A stretch of 62,128 bases of DNA from an uncultured bacterium. GTDB lineage: Bacteria > Verrucomicrobiota > Lentisphaeria > Oligosphaerales > Oligosphaeraceae. Shown one piece after another: positions 17,862 to 27,316 of this stretch (within the stretch, counting starts at the first letter, position 1; each line of letters starts with the position of its first letter). Position numbers and translations under genes: made by a program. A model generated the notes under the pieces. That model was not told where the DNA came from, did not search any database, and saw only the letters and a list, made by a program, of their open reading frames with translations. The stretch covers positions 1 to 62,128 of the forward strand of contig CACYQT010000011.1 in NCBI GenBank assembly GCA_902776645.1, written 5' to 3'.

Positions 17862-18527
17862 CTACTGCTCGGCTTTTTTCTCCTTCTTGTTCTTCCCCTT
17901 CTTGAGCTTCTTCACATCGATGCCTTCATCCGCAATGTTCTGCACCTTCTGCATTTCCGCATCCGCGATCGGCGTGAATTCATCGAAGAACAGGAAGGAG
18001 TTCAAAATGTTGATGGACGTCTCCAACGCCTGGATCTTGCCCGTGAATTTATCCGCGTCCTGCGAGAATTTCATGGCCTTGGCGTCATTGCCGGCCTTTT
18101 CCGCCTTGCTGGCCTTGTCCGTCAAATCATCGTACATGGCCTTCAGTTTTGCATAGTCCTTTTCCATGGGCTGCCGCATGCGGCGGGCCTCCTGGTAGAA
18201 CTTCTTGCGCATCTTCGGAATGCGTTTCTCAAGCGATTCGACTTTCGGCTTCAAATGGCGGATTTCCTTCGGATTCGTCTTGGAAAGACACAGTTCGCGT
18301 TCCTTGAAGAGCTTCTCCGTCTCGGTCCGCAGCATGAAGAACTTGTCATACTTCCGGTTCTTGCGGAACTCCGCCTTCTGCTCATCCGTGACATTCGGCT
18401 TCTCCATCGGCAACACAATGCCGATTTCATCTTCTATTTCCTTCTGCTGTTCCTTCAGCTGCCCGCTGGCGATGCCGCAGACCATGGCGCCAACTAGCAC
18501 ACACATCCATATTTTCCGCTGTTTCAT
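17862..18527 (-). CDS. Secreted lysine-rich coiled-coil protein, function unknown
   Basis: The protein is 221 residues and starts MKQRKIWMCVLVGAMVCGIASGQ, a signal peptide. The start at 18527 has AAGGAGC upstream; an earlier in-frame start has none. The mature protein is highly charged and helical, with heptad-like stretches from about residue 60 to 170 and a KKLKKGKNKKEKKAEQ tail. It has no cysteine pairs or recognisable catalytic motif. It is probably a periplasmic structural or scaffold protein. I do not recognise a family. Confidence 0.75.
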   Translation of the reverse strand: MKQRKIWMCVLVGAMVCGIASGQLKEQQKEIEDEIGIVLPMEKPNVTDEQKAEFRKNRKYDKFFMLRTETEKLFKERELCLSKTNPKEIRHLKPKVESLEKRIPKMRKKFYQEARRMRQPMEKDYAKLKAMYDDLTDKASKAEKAGNDAKAMKFSQDADKFTGKIQALETSINILNSFLFFDEFTPIADAEMQKVQNIADEGIDVKKLKKGKNKKEKKAEQ

Positions 18528-18721
18528 GAACTTGCTCCTTATTTTTGTGACCATTCTCAACAATACCCAAATCAATTATCTCTATAAACATATCATCATA
18601 ATAGAAAAAAAACAAACATTTAAGACTGGAAACATGTCAATGCTTGATTTGCATCATGTAACCCATATATTATATGCAACATGAATTTTTCATGACAAAA
18701 CTTTCGTTTTCAGGACAAAAT

Positions 18722-20053
18722 ATGACAAAAGACATGACCACAGGCAATCCGGTGAAATTGCTTCTGTGGTTTTCCATTCCCATGCTGGTCGGCAACATCT
18801 TCCAGCAGTTCTACAACATGGCGGACGCGGCGATCGTCGGGCGGACGCTTGGCTACCGCGCCCTGGCGGCCGTCGGCAGCACAGGCTGCATCATGTTTCT
18901 CGTGTTCGGCTTCTTCTTCGGGCTGACATCCGGCCTGTCCGTCATCACGGCGCAGCGTTTCGGCGCGAAGGACTACGACAACATGCGCCATTCCGTGGCC
19001 ATCGCCATCGTCATCTCCTTCATCTTCAGCTCGGTGACCACCATCGTCTGCTGCCTGTGCACGCCGTTCATCCTGCGCATGATGAACACGCCGAACGAAA
19101 TCTACCAGATGACCTACGACTACATGTTCGTCATGTTCGCGGGAACATTCACGCTGGTCGGCTACGGCTTGATTTCCAACATCATCCGCGCCTTAGGCGA
19201 CAGCGTCACCTCCGTCGTCTTCCTGATTGTCTCCTGCCTTCTGAACATCGGTCTCGACTACTGGTTCATTCTCGGCCTTGAGCAAGGCTGCGGCGGCGCG
19301 GCGTGGGCGACAGTCATTTCGCAAGGCGTCTCCGCCCTGCTCTGCCTGATCTACGTCATCTGGAAGTTCCCTATTCTCAAGCTTCAGCGAAAGGACTGGC
19401 GTTGGGACTTCCCGTTCTACAAGAACATGCTGCGGCTGTCGCTGCCCATGGCGCTGCAGTTCACGGTGACCGCCGTCGGCGTCGTCATCCTGCAAGCCGT
19501 CCTGAACAAATTCGGGCCAACCTACATGGCCGCCGTGACGACCGCCGCGAAGTTGGAAAGCATCGCCTCCATGCCGCTTTTCTCCTTCGGGCTGGCCATC
19601 GCGACCTTCGCCGCGCAGAACTACGGGGCCAACAACTACATACGTGTCCGCGACGGCGTCCGCTCCTGCGCATGGCTTGTGACCGCCATCGCAATCGTCG
19701 GCATGGTCGTCTCCATGGTGATCATCAAGCCTTTCGGCGGCTTTTTCATCAAGTCGCACGACAAGGAAATACTGGACGCCATGCAGCTCTACACGAACAT
19801 CTCGTCGTCGCAATACGTCATTCTCGCCCTGCTGCTAGTGTATCGCAACGCGTTGCAAGGCCTTGGGCATACGTTTGTTCCGCTCATGGGCGGCGCCGCC
19901 GAACTGGTCATGCGCGCCTTCGCCGCGCTGGTATTGGCGCGTTTCTTCGGCTTTGTCGGCGTCGCATGGTCCCATCCGCTGGCATGGCACGGCGCCTTCA
20001 TCCTGCTCATCATCGACTACCGCCGCGTCATCCGGAAGCTATTGGCTTCCTGA
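18722..20053 (+). CDS. MATE family multidrug/sodium antiporter
   Basis: The protein is 443 residues with about 12 hydrophobic segments. The N-terminal MTTGNPVKLLLWFSIPMLVGNIFQQFYNMADAAIVG is a classic MATE start, with a conserved N-terminal Pro/Asp pattern. The two halves repeat the fold (second starting near NMLRLSLPMALQF). It should export cationic compounds using Na+ or H+ gradients across the inner membrane. The start at 18722 follows a weak AGGA; two upstream in-frame ATGs (18674, 18692) lack one and would add an odd hydrophilic leader. Confidence 0.92.
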   Translation: MTKDMTTGNPVKLLLWFSIPMLVGNIFQQFYNMADAAIVGRTLGYRALAAVGSTGCIMFLVFGFFFGLTSGLSVITAQRFGAKDYDNMRHSVAIAIVISFIFSSVTTIVCCLCTPFILRMMNTPNEIYQMTYDYMFVMFAGTFTLVGYGLISNIIRALGDSVTSVVFLIVSCLLNIGLDYWFILGLEQGCGGAAWATVISQGVSALLCLIYVIWKFPILKLQRKDWRWDFPFYKNMLRLSLPMALQFTVTAVGVVILQAVLNKFGPTYMAAVTTAAKLESIASMPLFSFGLAIATFAAQNYGANNYIRVRDGVRSCAWLVTAIAIVGMVVSMVIIKPFGGFFIKSHDKEILDAMQLYTNISSSQYVILALLLVYRNALQGLGHTFVPLMGGAAELVMRAFAALVLARFFGFVGVAWSHPLAWHGAFILLIIDYRRVIRKLLAS

Positions 20054-20081
20054 TTGCAACAACCTTCTTCGGGCAAACTAT

Positions 20082-20110
20082 TTGTCAGACAACAACTGTT
20101 GTGTTATCTT
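20082..20110 (+). promoter_or_regulatory. Promoter with an internal inverted repeat, upstream of the Tat-type phosphoesterase
   Basis: TTGTCA (20082-20087), a 17-bp spacer and TATCTT (20105-20110). Between the boxes lies ACAACA-AC-TGTTGT, a small palindrome well placed for a repressor. The ATG at 20146 is about 30 bp after the predicted start and has AAGGAG before it. Confidence 0.5.
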
Positions 20111-20145
20111 ATTGATAAAAATGAAAACACAACCAAGGAGCAACA

Positions 20146-21144
20146 ATGGAAAGACGTGATTTCTTCAAGACAATGGGCCTCATCGCATGTGGAATGGCTT
20201 TGGGAAATCTGCAAGGAGCTGAGAATAAAAAGGATAAACCAATGGAACTGACAAGAAGCGCATTGAATATCGATGAAGAAACCGCCAAAAGGCTCGGACT
20301 GACCTTCGAGACGATCGAAATCAAAATCGACGGCCTGAAAAAAGACTACGCCTTCCTCTGGGTCGCGGATCTCCATGTCATCGCAAACGACCTTTCCGAA
20401 GTCGAAGAAAAGAGCATGAACATCGTCAAGTCCCGTATCGACAAGACGTTCCGCAATCCGAACAATGGTCTGACCTCCCTCGAAAACTGGCAGATGATGC
20501 CCGAAGTCTTCAACAAATCCGGAGCGGACGCCGTCCTCTTCGGCGGCGACATCTGCGATTTCAGCACGCTCGCCAGCATCCGCGCCTTGAAGGAAGGCAT
20601 GCACAAGCTGACCATCCCCTACATGTACGCCCGCGCGGACCATGACATCTCCTCATGGTGGCTCGCCACCCGCTACACAAAGGAAATCAACGAATTGGAG
20701 AAATCCATCGACGGCAACGAACCCGTCCAAGTTTTAGAATTCGACGATTTGGCGGTCGTTAGCTTCAACAACGCCACGAGCAACATGTCCGAAGCCGGCC
20801 TCAAGCGTTTTAAGGAAATCTACGCGAAACGCAAGCCCATCATCATCAACACCCATGTCCCCTTCAACTCGTTGGTTGACAAGGACTACGCGGAAATGTG
20901 CATGAGCAGGGACCTCCCCCAAAGACGCAATCTTTCCTGGGGAAAGGACTGCTACTACAAGCCCAACGCCTTCACGCAGGAATTTCTGAACATGGTCTGC
21001 GCGGCGGACAGCCCTGTCGTGACCGTTCTCGCCGGCCATCTCCACTTCCCGTATCACGGCATGTTGACGGACAAGATCAGCCAGCATCTCTTCGTTCCCG
21101 CCTTCAAAGGCAACATCGGCGTCATTCTTGTGAAGAAAAAGTAA
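20146..21144 (+). CDS. Tat-exported calcineurin-like metallophosphoesterase
   Basis: The 332-residue protein starts MERRDFFKTMGLIACGMALG; the RRDFF twin-arginine motif and hydrophobic stretch indicate Tat export. Metal-site motifs are in order: DLH (D75, H77), GGDICD (D135), ADHD in place of GNHD (H166), THVPF, and GHLHF (H298, H300). The usual GNHD asparagine is therefore replaced by Asp. Calcineurin-like enzymes use two metals to hydrolyse phosphate esters; the substrate is unknown. It is a single-gene unit with its own promoter and terminator. Confidence 0.85.
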   Translation: MERRDFFKTMGLIACGMALGNLQGAENKKDKPMELTRSALNIDEETAKRLGLTFETIEIKIDGLKKDYAFLWVADLHVIANDLSEVEEKSMNIVKSRIDKTFRNPNNGLTSLENWQMMPEVFNKSGADAVLFGGDICDFSTLASIRALKEGMHKLTIPYMYARADHDISSWWLATRYTKEINELEKSIDGNEPVQVLEFDDLAVVSFNNATSNMSEAGLKRFKEIYAKRKPIIINTHVPFNSLVDKDYAEMCMSRDLPQRRNLSWGKDCYYKPNAFTQEFLNMVCAADSPVVTVLAGHLHFPYHGMLTDKISQHLFVPAFKGNIGVILVKKK

Positions 21145-21169
21145 TCAGGAAAAGTAACTGCAAGAAACA

Positions 21170-21207
21170 ACAGGCGTGATGTAACCAGTTCACATCACGC
21201 CTGTTTT
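21170..21207 (+). terminator. Rho-independent terminator
   Basis: ACAGGCGTGATGT (21170-21182) pairs perfectly with ACATCACGCCTGT (21192-21204), followed by T residues. It closes the phosphoesterase gene; the GNAT gene starts about 20 bp later. Confidence 0.9.
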
Positions 21208-21227
21208 GCATATGAAAGGTATTGATC

Positions 21228-21683
21228 ATGGGCGATTATGACTATGTCACATTGCGGGAACGGCCCGAATTTCTGGACACGGCCGCAGGCTGGTTCCATG
21301 CCAAATGGGGCGTTCCCAAAGAAGCGTATCTCGCTTGCATGACGGCATATCTGAAAAACGAGACAGAATACGGATGGTATCTTTGCCTGAATGGAAACAA
21401 AATCATCGGCGGTCTCGGCGTCATCGAAAATGATTTCCATAACAGGAAGGATCTGTCTCCAAACGTATGCGCCGTATATACGGAGGAAGCCTTTCGGGGA
21501 CAGGGCATTGCAGGCCGTCTGCTGGCGATGGCCGTCGACGACATGGCGTCAAAAGGCATATCGCCGCTCTATCTAGTGACCGATCACACAGGATTTTATG
21601 AACGCTATGGCTGGCAATTTCTCTGCATGGTCCAAGGCGACGGCGAGCCGAACTTGTCACGAATGTATGTTCATAACAGCTAA
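21228..21683 (+). CDS. GNAT family N-acetyltransferase
   Basis: The 151-residue protein has the acetyl-CoA motif A region VYTEEAFRGQGIAGRLLAMAVDDMA (Q/RxxGxG/A form) and the C-terminal LVTDHTGFYERYGWQFL, a typical GNAT ending. ATG 21228 is preferred because GAAAGG lies 8 bp upstream; a TTG two codons earlier is possible. The acceptor substrate is unknown. Confidence 0.88.
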   Translation: MGDYDYVTLRERPEFLDTAAGWFHAKWGVPKEAYLACMTAYLKNETEYGWYLCLNGNKIIGGLGVIENDFHNRKDLSPNVCAVYTEEAFRGQGIAGRLLAMAVDDMASKGISPLYLVTDHTGFYERYGWQFLCMVQGDGEPNLSRMYVHNS

Positions 21684-21720
21684 GAGCTTAATGCTTAAAG
21701 CAATTGCTGAAGAACTAGTG

Positions 21721-22200
21721 CTATGGTTCATGGCGGATCATGTTCTCCGGCAACGCAGGACGATCTGAATCGCCGCTCCGGTCCTCCGGCTGCGGAGTGA
21801 ATCCGGACCGGTTGATTTCCGCCTGGAGCCGCACACGGCACAAAAGATCGTGCAAGGCAGACACGTATAATTCATTCTTTTGCTTCTCTTCATTGAAGCC
21901 TTGTTCCAAGTAGTTGGATTTGAACAAGGAGCCAAACTTTTCAGCAAGGCTGTCGGCATTGCTTATGGCCGACACTTTCGCCTCACGGCTGGCCGACGGG
22001 TCATCGTACAAGGCACGAAGTCCGTCCAACGCCGCCAGATAGTCGGCATGCGCCTTGGCAGTTGCGCTGTCGAAACGGCTGGTGTCCAGATCATGGATGA
22101 AATTATAAACTTTTTCCCGTTTTTGCCGGGTGCGTTCTTCAAACTCCGCCGTTCTCGCCCGGAAGCCCGGTGTGTTCAGCTTGACCATCCTGGCAGCCAT
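21721..22200 (-). CDS. Helical cytoplasmic protein of unknown function
   Basis: The protein is 159 residues with no signal peptide or membrane segment. It is predicted almost wholly helical and charged (TAEFEERTRQKREKVYNFI, AKAHADYLAALDGLRALYDD), with a polar, Pro-rich tail. The start could also be ATG 22188 (MVKLNTPGF); neither has a strong ribosome-binding site. I do not recognise the family. Codon usage and GC match the neighbours, which supports a real gene. Confidence 0.6.
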   Translation of the reverse strand: MAARMVKLNTPGFRARTAEFEERTRQKREKVYNFIHDLDTSRFDSATAKAHADYLAALDGLRALYDDPSASREAKVSAISNADSLAEKFGSLFKSNYLEQGFNEEKQKNELYVSALHDLLCRVRLQAEINRSGFTPQPEDRSGDSDRPALPENMIRHEP

Positions 22201-22312
22201 CTTATATGGCCATGCAAAAATTAATTAAATATTAATCTTTTATTTTCACCCCATCGCCCCCCGTCCGGGATCTCCTGTCACATGCCATGAAACATGAAGT
22301 GCTTGGCCATGT

Positions 22313-22942
22313 TCACTCCGCCAATTCCGGCAGAACCTCCACGCTGTCGCGTTTGAGCAATTGCGGATTCCATTGCGGATCCAGCCATTGCAGGCTCGCC
22401 TCACGGTCCAGCAGCAATGGCATGCGGTCGTGGATGCCGCTGACGGACGACGCTGCAGGGCGCGTAATCACCGTGTATTCGACGCCCAGCTGCGGATGCC
22501 GCCGCCCCAGCCCCGCCATGAACAGCATCCCCCCTTCTTTCGCACGGATTCTGTATTTGCGGCCGCGCTTGCCGCCCGGCCCGTGCTCCCATTCGAAATA
22601 GGCCGTCGCGGGAACAAGACACCGCCCGCGCAGGATGTGCGGCGAAAAGAACGAACTCGTCGTCAACGATTCGCAGCGCGCGTTGAAGACCAGCCCCTTG
22701 CCGTCCCACTTCGCGAAGCCCCACTTGCCCGGAATCATGATGCCCGTCGGCCTGTCGGCGGCATCTTTGCCGTCGAATCCGCGTCCGATGACGATGATCG
22801 GCGCCGTCACGCCCGGGCCGACTTCCGGATTCTTTCTCGCCACCAATTCCTCCTGCGGCACACGAATCGACACAGTTCCCAGCGTATCAATGATTTGCTG
22901 CACTTCCTCCATTTTGTCCGGTGTCAAATATCGCACGCACAT
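22313..22942 (-). CDS. SRAP domain protein (YedK/HMCES-type abasic-site DNA-protein crosslinker)
   Basis: The protein is 209 residues (E. coli YedK is about 222). The start MCVRYL gives the catalytic Cys2 after Met removal. Other signatures are WGFAKWDGKGLVFNARCES, CLVPATAYFEWE and GIHDRMPLLL, covering the conserved Asn, Glu and His of the site. SRAP proteins bind abasic sites in single-stranded DNA through a thiazolidine link and shield them during replication. It diverges from dxs across a 133-bp spacer. Confidence 0.93.
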   Translation of the reverse strand: MCVRYLTPDKMEEVQQIIDTLGTVSIRVPQEELVARKNPEVGPGVTAPIIVIGRGFDGKDAADRPTGIMIPGKWGFAKWDGKGLVFNARCESLTTSSFFSPHILRGRCLVPATAYFEWEHGPGGKRGRKYRIRAKEGGMLFMAGLGRRHPQLGVEYTVITRPAASSVSGIHDRMPLLLDREASLQWLDPQWNPQLLKRDSVEVLPELAE

Positions 22943-22974
22943 GATTTTCTTTTTGCCTGCTTGAGTTTCATTTT

Positions 22975-23002
22975 TTGAGAAAAACTGTACATTAAAGATA
23001 AT
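22975..23002 (+). promoter_or_regulatory. Possible promoter of dxs
   Basis: TTGAGA (22975-22980), a 16-bp spacer and GATAAT (22997-23002), about 70 bp before the dxs ATG. Confidence 0.4.
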
Positions 23003-23075
23003 CGATCATTCGTTATCCGTCTGAAAACAGCCGCGCAAAACGGCCATCCGCCAGTCTCCTATAAAATAATCCTTC

Positions 23076-24926
23076 ATGCCGTCATTTCCCACTCATCAGG
23101 AACTCAAAAACTATTCCGTTGACGAACTCCGCGACCTGTGCGCGAAGCTCCGTCAGCGGATTCTGGAGACGACCGCCCGTCAAGGCGGCCATCTCGCCTC
23201 CAGCCTCGGCGCCGTCGAATTGACGGTCGCCCTCCATAAGTATTTTGACTTCAATGGAAACGACCGTCTGTTTCTCGATGTCGGCCATCAGTCCTACGCC
23301 CACAAGCTGTTGACGGGACGGGAGGAATCCTTTGAAAAACTGCGTTCCATCGACGGTTGTTCGGGCTTCACACGTCCGGAAGAATCACCCGCCGATGTCG
23401 TTTACGCCGGCCATGCGGGCGTCGCCGTCTCGCAGGCGCTGGGCGCCGCGCAGGCGAAGGCATTGAAAAACGAGCCCGGCCGTTCCATCGCCGTCATCGG
23501 CGACGGCTCCCTCGGCTGCGGCATCATCTGGGAGGCCCTCAACAACATCCCGCCGTCCTGCAAACAGCTGCTGATCATCTTGAACGACAACCAGATGTCG
23601 ATTTCGCCGAACATCGGCGCCTTCCGCAAATGCCTCAACCGCATCCTTTCCGGCCGTTTCTACAACCGTGTCCGCCGCGCCATCCGTTCCCGTGGTGAAC
23701 GCTTCGCGACATTCAAACGCCTCCTCCGCCGCGCAGAACATACCCTCAAAGGCTTCTTCATGTCCGATGGCGTTCTCTTCCAGGAACTTGGGCTTCGCTA
23801 TTTCGGTCCGATCGACGGCAACGACATCGGCGAACTCTGCCGCATCCTGCCCAAACTGCCTTCGGACCGCCCCGTCCTGCTCCATCTGCTGACCGTCAAA
23901 GGAAAAGGCTACAAGCCCGCCGAAACGAAACCGGACGACTACCATGGCATCGCCCCCTTCGACATCGCCACCGGCGAACCGCTGAAAAAATCCACATGCC
24001 CTTCCTTCTCCGACTCCTTCGCGCAAGCCGTCACATCGTTGGCGGAAGAGCATCCGGAAGTGGCCGTCATTTCCCCGGCCATGCTCCAAGGAACTGGTTT
24101 CAAAGAATTTGTCGACAAATATCCGGAACGTTGTTTCGACACAGGCATCGCGGAATCCCACGCCATCGCCTTCGCATCCGGCCTCGCCAGCCAAGGCCTC
24201 CGCCCCGTCGTCGCCATTTATTCGACATTCCTGCAACGCGCGTTGGACAACGTCTTCCATGATGTCTGCCTGAATAACCTCCCTGTCATCATCGGCATCG
24301 ACCGCGCAGGAGCCGTTCCAGATGGCCCCACCCATCACGGCCTCTATTCATTTTCATTTTTGCGCCAAATGCCAAATCTGACGATTCTTGAGCCGTCCTG
24401 TTGCAAAGAGATGCGTAGCATGCTGCAATATGCGTGGTCGCTAAAATCGCCTGTCGCCATTTGCTATCCTCGCGCCGCATGTCCTTCGGAACAAACGGCT
24501 TCCATGCAACCGCCATTGGAATCACGCAAGGCGTGGATCATGCAGAATCCGTCCGATGCGAATCTGACGATTTGGGCAAGCGGCGGCGAAGTCGCCCGCG
24601 CCTTCGAACTGGTCAAACGGCTGCAGGACGCGAAACCGTCCATCCGGCCGCGAATCGTCAACCCGCGTTTCCTCCTGCCCTTCGATGACGCGACGGCCGT
24701 AGAATTGGCGGACACGCCGCAAGTCATTCTGGACGACTATTCAGCGGACGGCTTGACGCACAGCGTCCGCAACGCCCTTTCCATGGCTGGCAAACAAGCG
24801 GAAATACTTTCCTTCTGCTGGCCGGACAACGCCATCGTCCCCCATGGCTCGTTGTGCGAACTACGTGAAGCCTATGGCCTTACATTGCCGCAAATTGCCA
24901 AAGCCATTCTGGCAAAACTGCCTTAA
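23076..24926 (+). CDS. dxs: 1-deoxy-D-xylulose-5-phosphate synthase
   Basis: This 616-residue protein has the DXS order of motifs: GGHLASSLGAVELTVALH, DVGHQSYAHKLLTGR, the thiamine-diphosphate site GDGSLGCGIIWEALNN (from 142) with NDNQMSISPNIG, GPIDGND, and the pyrimidine-domain block DTGIAESHAIAFASGLA. It condenses pyruvate and glyceraldehyde 3-phosphate in the first step of the MEP isoprenoid pathway. The standard YGHQ-type linkers and length are normal. It seems to be a single-gene unit. A nonamer repeat pair lies between it and the convergent next gene. Confidence 0.95.
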   Translation: MPSFPTHQELKNYSVDELRDLCAKLRQRILETTARQGGHLASSLGAVELTVALHKYFDFNGNDRLFLDVGHQSYAHKLLTGREESFEKLRSIDGCSGFTRPEESPADVVYAGHAGVAVSQALGAAQAKALKNEPGRSIAVIGDGSLGCGIIWEALNNIPPSCKQLLIILNDNQMSISPNIGAFRKCLNRILSGRFYNRVRRAIRSRGERFATFKRLLRRAEHTLKGFFMSDGVLFQELGLRYFGPIDGNDIGELCRILPKLPSDRPVLLHLLTVKGKGYKPAETKPDDYHGIAPFDIATGEPLKKSTCPSFSDSFAQAVTSLAEEHPEVAVISPAMLQGTGFKEFVDKYPERCFDTGIAESHAIAFASGLASQGLRPVVAIYSTFLQRALDNVFHDVCLNNLPVIIGIDRAGAVPDGPTHHGLYSFSFLRQMPNLTILEPSCCKEMRSMLQYAWSLKSPVAICYPRAACPSEQTASMQPPLESRKAWIMQNPSDANLTIWASGGEVARAFELVKRLQDAKPSIRPRIVNPRFLLPFDDATAVELADTPQVILDDYSADGLTHSVRNALSMAGKQAEILSFCWPDNAIVPHGSLCELREAYGLTLPQIAKAILAKLP

Positions 24927-24930
24927 AAGC

Positions 24931-25031
24931 GACATAAGCGACATAAGGGACTAAAGCGACATAAGCGACCATCTAAATTCCGCATTCCTATGCCTGTCCC
25001 TTTCGTCCTTTATGTCCCTTATGTCCCTCTA
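24931..25031. repeat. Two opposing nonamer arrays forming a hairpin between convergent genes
   Basis: The left array holds GACATAAGC, GACATAAGG, GACTAAAGC and GACATAAGC (24931-24966). The right array holds GTCCCTTTC, GTCCTTTAT, GTCCCTTAT and GTCCCTCTA (24996-25031). GACATAAGGGAC (24940-24951) is the exact complement of GTCCCTTATGTC (25014-25025), so the two arrays can fold together and may act as a terminator for both dxs and the leftward gene ending at 25034. Confidence 0.75.
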
Positions 25032-25033
25032 TT

Positions 25034-26248
25034 TCAGCAGTATGCCGCTATGGCCTCCCGTGCCAGTTGCACCCATTCCTTCGCGCGGTTTTCATCGTTT
25101 TCCAGCGTCTCCACATCCTTCAGGGTGATATCAAAACTCGTCCCTTTCAGCGTCTCGATACCCTGTTGCAAGTCATTCCGCGCTACTTCTTTCCAATTTT
25201 CGCCGACCAAATGCGCAGGCCGTGGACGGAAACTCAACACATATTTTCCGTTGGACGCCTCCGCGCATTTTTCCACGTTGGCGAACGGGCTGACGGAAAT
25301 CCGCCGCAGCTTCGGAATCTGTTTCAGCATGTCGATCTTACGTGTCAAATCTTCGCAGCAGCCGTAGGCCACGAGACCGAATTCCTTCAGAATCGGCAAC
25401 TGGTATTGCAACAAAAATTCATCATGGTGTTCCGGCGAAATCAACGCGAATTCCTGCGCCGCCATGAAGCCCCATAACTGCTTGCGTTTGACTGGCTTGT
25501 CCATAGCTGGCCACGGCAATTCCTCCGCATACGGCATCGCTTGGTTGCGATGCGACAGCAACGACCAGTCGCCCGCCGCCTCTGCTTGTTCATGGACGGA
25601 TAGCACGCCGCGCCCCATGCGGTCGCAAAGCCGTTTCAGTTCGTCCGGCGTATCCATAATGTCCAACATAAAATTTTCCATGCCACGAAGATAGCCAAGA
25701 TCCGTCGCGATGTCGCCATGCCACATCGTGTAGAACGGCGTGCGGTCGATCGCCACAGGCAGAATGTCGCCGACGGCGTCATTCGCCGCCTCGAACATCT
25801 GCAATGTCTTCTCTTCGTTGATCTTGTGAACAGGATCCACAAAACCGGAGAGATCGTTCAAATCCTTTATCGGATAGTCCGCTTTGAAGGAACCGCCTTC
25901 CACATCGACACGCGTCAGTTTGACGTTATACCCCCAGCCGACATGCGCAAACACCGCCGGCAGCGTGATATACGGTTCGAAAATCGAATCATCCCCCAAA
26001 CCGAACCACGCCAGTTGATAGCGGAAAAAATGCTCCATCCGCCGCGCCAGCGGATCTTGTGTTACCAATCGACAGTCCGCCCGTTCACGGAAGGCGAAAG
26101 CGCGCACATAGATCAGCGGCTTGCGGTCCAAAAGGCTGTTCAGGCGGCTCCATGCGCGACGACGCGGCATCTGGATGGAATCATCAGATACTTTTCTGTA
26201 TTGCTCGGCCAGGCCGCGCAGAATGGTTTTGTCAGCGGAATTGATCAT
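25034..26248 (-). CDS. Uroporphyrinogen decarboxylase-like (URO-D superfamily) protein
   Basis: The 404-residue cytoplasmic protein has a TIM-barrel URO-D-like pattern: MWHGDIATDLGYLRGMENFMLDIMDTPDELKRLCDRM, then EEFALISPEHHDEFLLQYQLPILKEFGLVAYGCCEDLTRKIDMLKQ and a Ser-Pro-Phe ending strand. The GCCEDL region resembles the methyl-transferring UroD-like proteins rather than heme-pathway HemE. Such paralogues are numerous in Lentisphaerota and are thought to act on corrinoid-bound methyl groups or small metabolites; the substrate here is unknown. There is no clear ribosome-binding site. Confidence 0.75.
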   Translation of the reverse strand: MINSADKTILRGLAEQYRKVSDDSIQMPRRRAWSRLNSLLDRKPLIYVRAFAFRERADCRLVTQDPLARRMEHFFRYQLAWFGLGDDSIFEPYITLPAVFAHVGWGYNVKLTRVDVEGGSFKADYPIKDLNDLSGFVDPVHKINEEKTLQMFEAANDAVGDILPVAIDRTPFYTMWHGDIATDLGYLRGMENFMLDIMDTPDELKRLCDRMGRGVLSVHEQAEAAGDWSLLSHRNQAMPYAEELPWPAMDKPVKRKQLWGFMAAQEFALISPEHHDEFLLQYQLPILKEFGLVAYGCCEDLTRKIDMLKQIPKLRRISVSPFANVEKCAEASNGKYVLSFRPRPAHLVGENWKEVARNDLQQGIETLKGTSFDITLKDVETLENDENRAKEWVQLAREAIAAYC

Positions 26249-26424
26249 AGAAACATGCTTTGAAACAAAATAAGAACGAATATCATAATTTTATTGAAAA
26301 AAATTGTTTTTCAAGCATTCTGCGCACAATTCATCCATAGATTCGCAGAAACGTGTCTTTGCCTTTCCGCTTGCCGCCACTATATTTATTTTCTACTAGA
26401 ATCAACCCACAAAGCAGGATGAAC

Positions 26425-27198
26425 ATGGACAGCATCAACAATCTGGAAAAGTTTCTCGCCAAAATCCACAACGGGCAGACATGCCTCGGTATGGTCGTAT
26501 CCCTTTCGGACTCAACCGTCAGCGAACTCGCAGGCGATATCGGCTTCGATTTCACATGGATCGACGCGGAGCATGGGCCGTTCACGATCGACCAGATCAA
26601 ACAGCACATCATGGCCTGCCGCGGCACTGATTGCGCGCCGTTTGTCCGTGTCCCGTGGAACGAACACGGCATCATCAAACCCGTTCTTGATTTGGCTCCC
26701 GCAGGCGTCATCATTCCGATGATCTGCACGGCGGAACAGGCCCGCTATGCCGTCGCCGCCTGCAAATATCCGCCCGTCGGCAACCGCGGCTGTGGCGTCC
26801 GCCGCGGCTCGCGCTACGGCAGCATCCCGTGGGACGAATACGAAGAGGCCGCCAAACACACGCCGTTCATCATTCTGCAAATTGAACATATTGAAGCGGT
26901 TAGGAATCTAGACGAAATTCTCGAAGTGCCCGGCATCGACAGCATCTGCATCGGCCCGTGCGATCTTTCCGGAACGATGGGCAAGCTCACGAAAACGACC
27001 GATCCCGAAGTCGCCGCCGTCATCGACGAAATCGCCGCGAAAGTCCATAAAAAAGGCATCATTCTCGGCACGGCGGATGCCGTCGACGCGAAGGCCCGTG
27101 AACGCGGCATGCAGTGGATCGCCTGCGCAGGCGACTGGGGCGGCATCGCCAGCGCAGGCCGCGCAGCCATCAAGCATGCGCGGCAGGTTTTCGGTTGA
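26425..27198 (+). CDS. HpcH/HpaI family aldolase
   Basis: From ATG 26425 the protein is 257 residues, the usual size. AAGCAGGA lies just upstream. An ATG two codons earlier is also possible, and the frame is open further upstream. Signature features: FDFTWIDAEHGPFTIDQI, PFVRVPWNEHGIIKPVLDLAPAGVIIPMI, the GVRRGSRYG segment, and LQIEHIEAVRNLDEILEVPGIDSICIGPCDLSGTMG with the metal-binding Glu and Asp. These class II aldolases cleave 4-hydroxy-2-oxo acids to pyruvate and an aldehyde. With the nearby 2-hydroxyacid dehydrogenase it may serve a sugar-acid catabolic route. Confidence 0.9.
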   Translation: MDSINNLEKFLAKIHNGQTCLGMVVSLSDSTVSELAGDIGFDFTWIDAEHGPFTIDQIKQHIMACRGTDCAPFVRVPWNEHGIIKPVLDLAPAGVIIPMICTAEQARYAVAACKYPPVGNRGCGVRRGSRYGSIPWDEYEEAAKHTPFIILQIEHIEAVRNLDEILEVPGIDSICIGPCDLSGTMGKLTKTTDPEVAAVIDEIAAKVHKKGIILGTADAVDAKARERGMQWIACAGDWGGIASAGRAAIKHARQVFG

Positions 27199-27316
27199 CA
27201 ACCACATGATGGTTCAAGAATGTCGCTGAATCATCATAAATGACTTTTGCTTTATATTATCGTCTCTGCCAGAAAGACAGGCAGGAAACCATTGAAAAAT
27301 AGGAACTTGAGGAAAC

